Shown one piece after another: positions 35,544-45,235 of a stretch of DNA of 64,000 nucleotides (position 1 is the first letter of the stretch; every line of letters starts with the position of its first letter). The position numbers and the translations under genes were made by a program. Under the pieces are notes generated by a model that saw only the letters and a program-made list of their open reading frames with translations, was not told where the DNA came from and did no database searches. The DNA is from Pascua guehoae. Its lineage: Eukaryota > Basidiomycota > Tremellomycetes > Trichosporonales > Trichosporonaceae. The stretch spans positions 1,170,809 to 1,234,808 of the forward strand of contig BCJX01000003.1 in NCBI GenBank assembly GCA_001600415.1. Reading direction: 5' to 3'.

Positions 35544-36143
35544 ATGTCGTCCGACGAAGTCAACTCCAAGGCCTTCCCGCTCGCCAACGCGCAGCTCACC
35601 AACCAAGTGAGTCGTCCAAAGGGACAGTCGATGGGCTGCCCTCTACTTGCCACCCGTTTTGCAGTCACTTACACTTCAGATCCTCGACCTCGTCCAGCAG
35701 GCTGGCCACTACAAGCAGATCAAGAAGGGTGCCAACGAGGCCACCAAGACTCTTAACCGCGGCATTTCCGAGATTATTGTCATGGCTGCTGATGGTAAGT
35801 CTCTAAGCCAACACGAGTGTTGTTGCCCTCGTCTGTCGACCAAGGTTGCCCTGTCCTTCCACCCATGACACTTGCTGATTTTACCTGTTTCTCCAATTGA
35901 GATAGTCCTTCACCTGTCCTTGCTCTGCGAGGACAAGAACGTTCCATACATCTTCGGTAAGTCGGATCACTTCTCCGCACTTCCCAGCCGCTGACGTCCC
36001 AAGTCCCCTCGAAGACGGCCCTCGGCCGCGCCTGCGGTGTCTCGCGCCCCGTTATCGCCGCGAGCATCACGACCAACGAGGCCCGTGAGCTCACGAGCCA
36101 GATCCAGGCCATCAAGCTCGAGGTCGAGAAGCTCCTCATCTAA
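35544..36143 (+). CDS. SNU13: SNU13 / 15.5K kink-turn RNA-binding protein
   Basis: L7Ae-family protein of the U4/U6.U5 tri-snRNP and of box C/D snoRNPs. Exons 35544..35606, 35680..35794, 35888..35956 and 36004..36143 give 128 residues (yeast 126, human 128). Family motifs: [58 protein letters not shown] and [15 protein letters not shown]. The third exon only restores the conserved [10 protein letters not shown] (human AEPLEIILHL, including the RNA-contacting Glu) if the second intron (35795-35887) ends in TG rather than AG. The nearest AG, after ATAG at 35905, is in frame but deletes six conserved residues (122-residue product). I therefore annotate a GT-TG intron, with the caveat that a base error could explain it. 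Confidence 0.9.
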
Positions 36144-36771
36144 GCGTGGAGCTGGACGCGGCGAGTTGGTAGAGAGCGCCATGGGGGGCGGGCGGAAATG
36201 AGGGGCCTTAGGTGGCTCGCTCGCCGTATGCATTTCATGGAGTTTGCATGTGCTTTCTGCGTGTTCTAGCTTTGCATTGGAACTCTGGCACTCGTGGTCG
36301 TGATGGTTGTGCTGTAGCTGGTACTGTAGTCATGCTGGTGGTAGAGTGAAATTACTTCCACGGGACCAAATGCCAAGCTACTGCTCAGGCACGGTTCATT
36401 CGGCCTGGGCTGTCACCACTGTGCGTTAAGCCATCAGCTCTGCATGCACTCATGTATGATGTCGGGGGAATGTTCTCAGTAGCTACAGAGCCATGCACAA
36501 CGTGAACATTAGCTGATTATTCTGGGTAGAAGGAGATCCGACGCAAATGGGCAGGATCTGGCCCGTCAAAGGTTGTCGTGCGTCATTTCAGCCTGGAGTG
36601 TGTTTTGCCACACCCAGTTCCCTAGTCCCGCCACTGGCCGATCGTCACGCACGTGCAACATGCAACAATCCGCCATCCACCACCCCAAGACTAGTCCCAT
36701 ATCCACCATCTTCAACTTTGTCCCCATCTCCTCGAGCCATCTCTCCTTGAACTTTTTACCCGCACCACACC
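36144..36771. other. Intergenic, SNU13 3' flank and VTC1-like promoter
   Basis: 628 bases. Holds a CACGTG box at 36650-36655. No gene recognised. Confidence 0.6.
36650..36655. promoter_or_regulatory. CACGTG E-box (Pho4-type site) upstream of the VTC1-like gene
   Basis: Perfect palindromic CACGTG 117-122 bases before the VTC1-like ATG. In budding yeast, and reportedly in Cryptococcus, Pho4-type bHLH factors act on CACGTG upstream of VTC genes under phosphate limitation. Here it is inference from a single short site, which can occur by chance. Confidence 0.45.
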
Positions 36772-37860
36772 ATGCCCGCTGACGAGGTACGTGCCCATTC
36801 ATCGACGCCTTACCGTGCGCCCGCACGTCCAGCTGCTCACGCACGGCAGACCACACCGCTCGCGCCCAAGAACGGCGAGACCGAGGCGACGGGCGTGCAG
36901 CGCGTCCTCAGCGATGTCAACGATCTCTTCTTCCAGCCGTGAGTATACTGGTTGGAGGGACGCCACACCCTCGTTGGTGAGGACGAGACACGAGCTCGGA
37001 AACGATGTGCACCACCAGAGCGGTCATGAACTGTCGCCATTGTCAACATCCAGACACCCCGGCTGACACCCAGATTCTCCCAGGGAGCCCTCAAGCTCCT
37101 CCCGGCCCGCGGCGAGGGGATGCGCGCCAAGAGCAAGCGCAGCGACCGCCTTCCTGATGCGTGAGTATCACGGCTGGATAGCGCCGCGAGCTGGCCGCTG
37201 GCCAGCTTTGTACGCAACGGTCCACCCGAGACTGGTGGACTGGAGACATGCTCCGTGGCCAAGGCGTACATGGCCCGGCGACATGTCGGGCTCGACCATA
37301 CTCGTGCGCCACGACCACCTACTCACACTGCAGCGAGGACCGTCCCCTCTTGACCGACTACCATGCGATCAACGACCCGACCATCCGCGTGCGCGTGCCG
37401 AGTGAGTACCGGCGAGCTGGTGTACCAAAGGGCAAAAGGGGGCACCTGGGGGGGGGGGGGGGGTCAGTGAGGGGGCTGTTAGCTACCTGCTGTTACTCAG
37501 AGGACATTCTAGCGCTGGAACTGCTACTGATACCTACCCGCTGCTCCCAAGAGACTTACGGCGCACCCACTAACGAGCAGAGAAGAAGCCTACGCCCGTC
37601 AAGGTCGAGGCAAAGGTCTGGTTCGCCAACGAGCGCACCTACATTTCGTACCTGTCCATGGGCCTGCTGCTGTCGACGATTGCGAGCGGGCTGCTGTTTG
37701 GCTCGGCCGACTCGACCGGGCGGTGGTTTGCGTTTGCCTATGCGCTCATGTGAGTTGTCAAAGGACGGTGAGCGGCTGAAAGCTACGAGCTACGAGTCCA
37801 GCCGCCAACACCACCTCCCTCCCCAAACTCATCAATCCTCGTCCCCCCTGCACCACCCCC

Positions 37861-37952
<92 letters not shown>

Positions 37953-38236
37953 ACCCCCTTGCTCACACCGCTCACACTCGACCCAGCTCGGCCGCAGTGC
38001 TCATCTACGGCTACGTCATCTTCCAGAAACGCCTCACGATGATTGCCTCGCGCCACGCCGGCTCGTTTGACCAGCTCTGGGGCCCGCTCCTCATCTGCGT
38101 CGCCCTCTTTGTCGCCATTCTCGTAAACTTTGTCCTCCGCCTCGTAGAGGCACGCAAGGCCCAGCCGGGCAACAACCCCCTCAGCATTGCGCATGCGTGG
38201 AACGTTGCGGGCGTCAAGAGCACGTGGCTCAACTGA
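36772..38236 (+). CDS. VTC1-like vacuolar transporter chaperone subunit (DUF202), N-terminally extended
   Basis: Membrane subunit of the VTC polyphosphate polymerase complex of vacuole and ER. Exons 36772..36786, 36850..36938, 37074..37160, 37334..37401, 37581..37749 and 37987..38236 give 225 residues. The VTC1/DUF202 core starts near residue 92: VEAKVWFANERTYISYLS, then three helices (about 104-124, 132-153 and 172-194), with the last ending LVNFVLRLVEARKA. Yeast Vtc1 is about 129 residues, so an N-terminal extension of some 90 residues and a 30-residue tail (PLSIAHAWNVAGVKSTWLN) are added. There is no SPX domain, which separates it from Vtc2-4. Exon 1 is 15 nt. Intron 4 holds a G16 run and intron 5 a C90 run. 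Splice joins are in frame; the N-terminal exons rest on frame only. Confidence 0.85.
37448..37463. repeat. G16 homopolymer in VTC1-like intron 4
   Basis: Uninterrupted G run inside the intron 37402-37580. Confidence 0.95.
37863..37952. repeat. C90 homopolymer in VTC1-like intron 5
   Basis: Uninterrupted run of about 90 C on the sense strand, inside the 237-nt intron 37750-37986; its downstream end is 34 bases before the acceptor AG. The exact length in the genome is uncertain because such runs are hard to assemble. Confidence 0.9.
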
Positions 38237-39308
38237 GCGCACGTTGGGTGGTTTGGGTGAGGGTTGGGGTAAGGCGGGGTGGTTTCATGTTGGGCCTGTT
38301 GGAGCGTTCCAGCGCGAGGCCGAGTGCGAGTCGTTGAGGGCCAGAGCACGAGGAGCACCACGAGAGCGCCCAGTGGGGCCTGCCGTAGATAGCCGCTGCC
38401 AGTGAGGGCGGCTCGCCGTGAGTCAGAGGACTACGGATTGCACAGATACACATGTCATGGATTGATTTTTCTTCTTGCGATCCCGTGTTGTGTCGGCAGA
38501 CTGCCGCTCAGAAGCCAGTGTGTGCTCTGAATGACCGTTAAGCAACGAGACTAGTACTCGGAACCGCCACTTGCCCGCAAGTGAGGCTAGGACCAGTACC
38601 TCACAATCACAGGCTACTGCTTCCAAGGGGTCGAGCCGGATGGAGGGTATGGAGAACACAGGATCATCTCCGCCTCTCCACTTTGCCTGCTGTTCACTGC
38701 ACCGGCGCTGCGGCGGGAGCTGGGTGCAAGCACAAACAAGCAAAACCCTGTTGCTGCCAGCGGCGGATTCTGTAGGGCATCCATCCAACCACAACGAGCG
38801 CCCAACGGTTTAAAAGCAACTGTCCATTATTCAGTGCCGATTCTCATCAGTGCAGTATAGTCCTGACAGATAACTGGAATGGGCTGGTCAAATTACACGA
38901 CGGGCTACCGTGACGGATGCGCACATTGCAAGCCATCAACATCACATCCCCCAAGCAGGGCGTAAGGAGGGCAGTTTGTTCACAACCGACTGGACAAACG
39001 GGTAAGTGGGAACGCACACAGGCCGCTACTACTTTTGAGCTTGGACTTGTCGGCCAGGAAGTGTAAACAACTCAGGCATCGTGTCTCTTGAAGCGGCCAC
39101 TTAGGTGTATCCGTCCGCCAAGTTGGCAACGGTGTTTATCCACAACTCTTCCCAAAGCGCCTTGTTGCGCTTACTCCCCCTCCGCTCCCCCTACGCTCGT
39201 CCACCCAGCCAGTCATTTGACTCGCATACTCTGTGGCTACACACTATCTTGCATCGGCTACGCAGCTACGAACGGACATTGATAAGAAGAGCAGTCTCGG
39301 TTTCCGAA
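38237..39308. other. Intergenic between convergent VTC1-like and YRA1 genes
   Basis: 1.07 kb, no gene, RNA or repeat recognised. Confidence 0.55.
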
Positions 39309-41509
39309 TTAGGCAGGCGCCGCGTCTGCCTTGTACGCCTGAGGTCATGTCAGCTACCGACTACGGCCAATTGTTAGCTGTAGACTCACAGCCATGTCGG
39401 CGTCGAGGTCCTCGGCCGTCTTCTTGGGGGGACGGGGCGCGCGGGGAGCGCGAGGGGCGCGAGGGGCACGGGGCTGGCGGGCGTCTTTGCTGGCTCCCTG
39501 CCGGCCACCGCCGTTGGTGACGGGGGCAACGCGCGCAGCGAGCGACTGCACGGCGTTGGGGTCGATGGCGATCTCGACCTTCATCGGGCGTTCTGGGGAC
39601 GGAACCGGGGATGGGTGTGGGGACAGAATGTAGATTGATGATGCGACGGATACGAATTACAGGTCGAATGGTTGAAGCGATACAGCGGTTTGTCGATGTG
39701 TCGTGTGTGATGCCAGGTTGGGGACAATGTCGTACAATGGGGGGCAATGCGGTGGCGGAAAGAACATGGGTTTGTCGATACAAGTCGTAATGTCGTGTCG
39801 TGTCGGATAACGTGTCGTGAAATGCAATGTGGGTTTGTGAATGTGCATGCGATGGCGCATCAGCGCCTGATCATTTGCGTCGAAGATAACGGGATGGGAT
39901 GGGTGACCGCCGCTGCTGGGCAATGAAGGGCGCCATGGGCCCGGACGGGAAAGACCGGGCCGCGCGACAAAGTGCAGATTGATGCTGGTGAAGAAAAGGC
40001 CAAAGGGCACCGCCGAGTGCTCGCCATCCCTCGTCGTGCTCGTTGTCCCAGCGTACAACGACCGCACGCGGTTGCACGGGCAGTGCCAGCCAACAGCGTC
40101 ATCCGCGTCCGAAGATCGTCGTCAGCCGATGGTGATGGTTGCACCGCGCATTGCAAGCCCTGGGCTAGGCGCTTGCGATGGGTACTGTCCAAGTGCTCTA
40201 CGCCGCAAAGAGGAGACAACGACGCGCCCACTTCTTTGCGGTCATAGCACGCACCGACCACAGGCACAGTGCCGCCGCCGCCCGTGGGCCGACACTTGGC
40301 TGGGTTCGGTACCCCAAAGGGCTTGGATTCATGCCTCGGCATAGTGTGGCGGGCAGTGGTCGCGACGCCACTTTGTCCACTTGAGCCTCGCCAGGCTTCG
40401 CCAGCTTGCGATCGGGGATCGTCAGGCTGTCACGGCCATCGTCACTGATGCCGGACACTCTGGGCGGTACCACTCGGCTCCACCGACGAGCATCTCGCCA
40501 AGCGTCTTGCACTGTTTTTGTGTGGAGGCTTGCTCTTGCACAGCTTCGCTACTTGCCGGGCCCACGCGGGGTGGACGCACTGCGGTACTCGGGGTTCTCG
40601 GACGCTGGGGACGCTGGAACTCTGCGATACTTTCTGGCCACTTGCCACTGGCCACATTTGGTAACACAACAGCGGGCCTCTTGCCTTTGCCTTTCTTGTC
40701 CAACACAGGGGCCGCAGCAGCGGCAGACGATCAAATGGGAGGGAAGGATCAGCAGGGAAAGAACACTAACGGTTGTCGATCATCCTGTTGTGGTCTAAAC
40801 TTGGTCAGCGAGCGCGTCTCCAACAGGACTGTCATGGCAATGTCACGGGTCACAACAACTCACACGCCGAGTGAGCCTTGTTCGCGTCACCCTTGTTCTT
40901 GAACATGACGGTGGCAACGCCCGTGCTCTTGCCGGTGCTGGTGTAGCTCATCTGGACGGTGCGGACAGGGCCGACAGTCGACTGCATGAGGTCGCGGACG
41001 GCGGCCTCGGTCACGTCGGCAGGCAGGTTAGAGATGATAATCTTGGTCGCGTCGGCCGTAATGGGCTTGGCGCCCACGGGTGCCGCAGCAGCCCGCGTGC
41101 TCGCACGAGTGTTCTGGGCCGCAGAGCGGGGTGCCGAGCCGGCGTAACGCGCACGCGCGCCGCCAGCCCCAGCAGCCTCACCACCACCGGCACCCGAAGC
41201 ACCTGAGCGGCCACGGCCACCGCGGCGACCACGTCCAGAGCGGGGCTTGGAGGCGATGATCTGCGTGCACAAAATAGAATGCGGACGAGCGAACACGATG
41301 GGAGCGTTCACATGAGGGTGGATGAGGCGAGAATGGGGAGGAAACGCGTGCGGCACGGGGGGAAGGGAGACAAAAGCGTTCGCAAAGAAACGTGCGTGAC
41401 AAAAGCGCGCAGGTGGCAAAATGCGGAGACACGGTCAGCGGGGACGAGGGGCGTGAGGCGGGGTTGGACGGACCTCGTCGAGCGGCTTGTCGATGTCCAT
41501 GGACGACAT
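39309..41509 (-). CDS. YRA1: ALY/REF (THO4) family mRNA export adaptor
   Basis: RNA-binding adaptor of TREX that hands mRNA to Mex67/NXF1. Minus-strand exons 41509..41474, 41260..40864, 40794..40771, 39592..39390 and 39338..39309 give 229 residues. Order: short acidic N-terminal motif (MSSMDIDKPLDEIIASK, the REF N-box), Gly/Arg-rich region, RRM (about 85-165; RNP2 IIISNL, RNP1 KSTGVATVMF), then KAHSAYHNRMIDNQRPMKVEIAID, an RAP-rich basic region, and the C-box (KKTAEDLDADMAAYKADAAPA), which binds the Sub2 helicase. Exon 3 is a 24-nt microexon encoding YHNRMIDN. The intron after it is 1178 nt (40770-39593), by far the longest clean intron here, with a weak GTTAGT donor. In budding yeast, YRA1 is autoregulated through an equally outsized intron, so similar control is likely. 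Confidence 0.92.
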
Positions 41510-41878
41510 TGTGGTTGGTTTCGGTGTGGTGTTGGTTGGGGGTGGTGAGGGGGTGAGTGGATGGAGGTTGAGGAGAATGAAAGAACGCGACGGTAAAGGG
41601 TGGCGGCAAGTTGAAAGGAAGGGGACCTCAAAGGGAAGGCAAGGGGACCGCGAGGGAACAAAGGGGGGCAGTCCAGGCGCTCCAGGCCTGTTGCGGCAAC
41701 CCAAAGCGGCAGACGGAACCAAAATCCAATCACACACACACACACAGAAAGCTACACAGCCTGCAGAACGCCCCACCCACGCTAAAACGGGGTTTTCCCT
41801 TTGTGGCACACACACACTGCCACTGTGGCATGCTGCCTCTACAGTCGTACACTTCGTGCAACACATCCATGCATGCTA
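41510..41878. other. YRA1 promoter and translin 3' flank
   Basis: 369 bases. A CA-dinucleotide run lies near 41732-41744. No gene seen. Confidence 0.6.
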
Positions 41879-43399
41879 TCATGAGGCTGGCGCGGCAGCA
41901 AGGCCACGGAGCGTGAGGTCGTACACTACATCCTCGCACCGCTTGAGGTCGTACTTGAGCGAGTCAAACTTGCGGCGCAGACCATCGTTGCGGAGGTTGA
42001 GCTAAGGGTGTCAGCAATGTCTGCCACTCGAGCGGGTTGTGTGTGGCGCATTAAAGGCATGTAGGCAGCGAAGCCAAGGGTGATGGTACACTCGAGCTGT
42101 GTAAACATGTGATATAGGACGTGGTTGTGACGCGTCGACGAGTCGGCCAGAGGTCAAGAGACACCGACGTGTCCGCCGCTGCCCTCTGGTCTCTGGACGA
42201 GTCCTCGTCCCTCCCACCAGGTATCCGACGAACGAAACAAGGCCCAATGTACGCACCATAGAGTAGCTCGCAAACACATCGTTGACAAAGCTGGCTATCC
42301 TTCCAGGGAGGGCAAAGTTCTGCGCCGTGACCGAGTTGATGCTGAGGCGGGGCTGATGGTCAGTGATGAGTTCCTCGGGCTTGCATGAAAGCCCCTCCAC
42401 GCTCCACACGTACCAGCTCGTTGACCATCCCAATCACACCCTGAAGGTAGTCGTCGCTGCTGAGCTGGAGCTCGCCGACGTCCTCACCGTGCACTGTGAC
42501 GTTAGCGTGCTCCCCAACGGTATGGGGATGAGGGGCGGCAGGCAACCTGTCCAAACCCGTTCGCACAAGTACTCACGGCCCATGAGCGTCGCGGCGGTGA
42601 AAGCAGGCACAAGCTCGTCCTGGAGGATAAACCGGGCGAGAGCGACATTGGTCACGAGCTGCTTGAAGATAGGCGCAAGGGTGAACTGGTAGCTGTTGGT
42701 CAGCGCTGGGTTCCGCGACCCGGCGAAGAGTGTGTAGTGTGGAAGTGAAGTCTGTTGCATCGTTCATGCAACCATGTCACTCCTGTAGAAAGGAATGCAG
42801 CCCGACTTGCACTCCCATTGCAATTGCCACCTCCAACTAGCCAGTGACTGCAGCTCCGCAACTCTGATTCCCAAAGACTCCCGGCAACACAACAGCACCT
42901 TCCCATAGCTCCACTCGCGACTCACCGGTAAAACTCTCCCTTGGGGATGAGCGCCCCAATTGCGGTCCAGTGCGCATGCGCGCCCGCGACAATTTCGAGA
43001 GCCTTGGTCGCGATCGCCTCGTCTGTTGTCAGTGACGCCATGGTGCGGCTGCGCGACTCACGCTGGGCAGCCCCGCTCGAGTGCAGGCGGTTCAGCTCTG
43101 CGGTCGCCTGGCGCACGAGGTCGTCAACGGGCTCGGTCGAGTCCTTGATCGTCTGTGGTGTCAGACTTGGACTCGGAGCGTGTGGGTCGTGGGGTGTGCT
43201 CTCTAGTGCGCTTCCATGATGTCAACTGTCACTCAGACTGCCGTGTGGCCTCGCCTCCACTAGAGCTGTGTGGTGACATGGAGGCGTGTCCCAACTTGCG
43301 GTAGTGACTTGACCAGTCAGTCAGTCTCACCTTCTTGAGCGCCGCCTCGCGCTCCAACTGGGCGATTGCGGCCGTAAGCGTCTCTTCTACCGATGTCAT
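41879..43399 (-). CDS. Translin, single-stranded nucleic-acid-binding protein
   Basis: Ring-forming DNA/RNA-binding protein; with TRAX it forms the C3PO endoribonuclease. Minus-strand exons 43399..43331, 43152..42926, 42692..42577, 42493..42414, 42352..42257 and 42001..41879 give 236 residues (human 228). The helical N-terminal part is diverged. The C-terminal half is clear: SSDDYLQGVIGMVNELPRLSINSVTAQ, then LNLRNDGLRRKFDSLKYDLKRCEDVVYDLTLRGL, which lines up with human VNSVTAGDY and LNLKNDSLRKRYDGLKYDVKKVEEVVYDLSIRGF. All six exons join in frame. No TRAX-like partner is in this window. Translin itself is non-catalytic; the nuclease residues lie in TRAX. It is divergent from the VIM protein gene. 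Confidence 0.93.
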
Positions 43400-43843
43400 G
43401 GTGGGTGGTGTCGACACAGTGATCGACGAAACTGGCGCAAATATGCCCCAGCCCAGCCAAGGCATGTTGGGTGGGTGGTGGCAACGGAGTTTGGGGGGAT
43501 CTCCGCATGAGACAACGACGCCAAGCCTCGTGCGATGACCACCAGTGCCGACTGCGGCCATCACACCGGCCCGCATGTAACAACCGCATCCAGCAGCGGC
43601 ATTGGGCATCTCTACATCGGCTTTGAGCATCGAGCATCGAGTATCGAGGCCAACCGCAAGCGACCCAACAACGACACGACAAACTATATACGCGGGAGGT
43701 ATTCTGCAACCCACAAACCATCCATATCTGGACACAGCAACCTTCGTTCCATCAACCACGGTCATTACCGGCACTTCCCGCTCTGCCCCTCCTTCCGCTA
43801 CGCCCCTGGCAACGCACATCGTTCATCTCCCGCGCCATCCACC
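43400..43843. promoter_or_regulatory. Divergent promoter of translin and the VIM protein gene
   Basis: 444 bases between start codons. On the plus side AACTATATACGCGGG at about 43682 resembles a TATA box, some 160 bases upstream of the ATG at 43844. Confidence 0.5.
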
Positions 43844-45235
43844 ATGGGTAACTGCTTCTCAGACCCTTCCAAGTCGGGCGGTCAACGCCTCGGTTCCGCC
43901 ACGACCACGCCTGCGGCAACCCCGGCGGGCTCGACAACCCACCCCCCGAACAAGAAGGGCCGCACGAGTGTAACCAGTGTACCACCCCAGTCGCTCGGTG
44001 GTCGCAGTGGGGACACGGCAAACGATCCTCGTGCCGCAGCCCTTGCAGCAGCCGAGGCACGCGCACAAGCGGTGAGTGGCTGAGAGCTGAGCGTGTCGCG
44101 GGAGCAGTGGTACGCCCAGCTGCAAGCGTGTGAGAGGGGGTACACGTTGAGAAGTGATCCGGTGGCGGTCCTCTCGCCTCTTTCGGGCAAGTCCTGAGAG
44201 ACTATCTTCAAGTATTCATGGTGCCGGTCTTGTGGTGGAGTGGGTGGGACCAAGCGCGTGAATTGTGGAAAGATACGGGACGCGCCGAGGGCGACACACA
44301 ACCCGGCGGGTGACCGACGCGACATTGGTCCGTCGGTCGCGGCAACGCGTGTCGATACCCCACGGCGCCTATTCCGGTTAGCATGTAGTGGAATCTGGTG
44401 CGGATATGAAGATACGACTGGCACCGATGCGGCTTGTGCGGTTGTGACCCCTTCCGCTACCGGCTTGTGACAACACCGCAAGCGGCCTCCCGCACCTTGC
44501 CCTTGTGCGCACGTTTCCACGGCTTGCCCAGAGCCGCGAATCGCGAATTGGGCCCCGTACACTGTTCGCCCCACGCAAGCCTTGACCGGTCTCTACGTGT
44601 CCCAGCGTGCTCGGTGTGCGAGTGTCGCCGATCGCTTCGCTCCCCCTCTCTCTCGCCTTGCCAAGCCACCACCCTGCCCTCCTGGCCATGTCTCTCCCCT
44701 CCCTGCGCCTGCGCACGATCGCGACTGACACACGCAGGCGAGCAAAAAGGGCGTCTCGGCAGCCAACCCCAAGGCGGGCCAGCTGAGCGCAAAGCTCGAG
44801 GCACAGCGCCGCTCGCCTACGCAACAGACGAGCAACGAGCGGATGATGGTAAGTGTGTGCTACGATAGTGTCGCTTTAGGCGATTTTAGAAGGGTCCCGT
44901 TTGGTGTCCGCGAACGACTATCCTCCACGGGCGGTGGTCTGTGGCCCGCAGCTGAGTTTGTGAACCGTGACCAGCGGCCCGTGGACAGTGGGCAGTGAAC
45001 AAGAGTGGCATTACCTGTGCCACATGCCACCGGGGAGCTGGTATACACCCATGGCCCTTCGGCTTCGGCCCATTTCTTGTGACGCCGTGGCGCCCGCCCT
45101 GTTTCGTCCTCCCAAGTGCGAGGCCCCGAACAGGCGCAACAGGCTGTGGCACGGCCGGCCAGCCTGGTGGAGAACTGTGTCGCTTATACTTTGAGAGCCC
45201 GTGCTGACATCCAGGATGCGGGGCAGTGGAACTAG
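43844..45235 (+). CDS. Small myristoylated protein with p97/Cdc48-binding VIM motif (SVIP-like)
   Basis: Exons 43844..44071, 44738..44848 and 45215..45235 (all phase 0) give 119 residues. The start MGNCFSDPSKS has Gly2 for N-myristoylation and Cys4 for palmitoylation, so membrane anchoring is likely. DPRAAALAAAEARAQAASKKGV at the exon 1/2 junction fits the VCP-interacting motif R-x5-AA-x2-R exactly and resembles animal SVIP, which is also about 80 residues, myristoylated, and inhibits ER-associated degradation by binding p97. The remainder is low-complexity Ser/Thr/Pro plus a conserved-looking KAGQLSAKLEAQRRSP and a tail ending GQWN. Introns are long (666 and 366 nt). The last exon encodes only six residues. 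The SVIP link is my inference from motif and layout, not a database match. Confidence 0.72.

Noticed and set aside
35906..35956. SNU13 exon 3 starting after the ATAG acceptor
   Set aside because: In frame, but it removes six residues that are conserved from yeast to human, including an RNA-contacting Glu; kept as the alternative to the TG acceptor.
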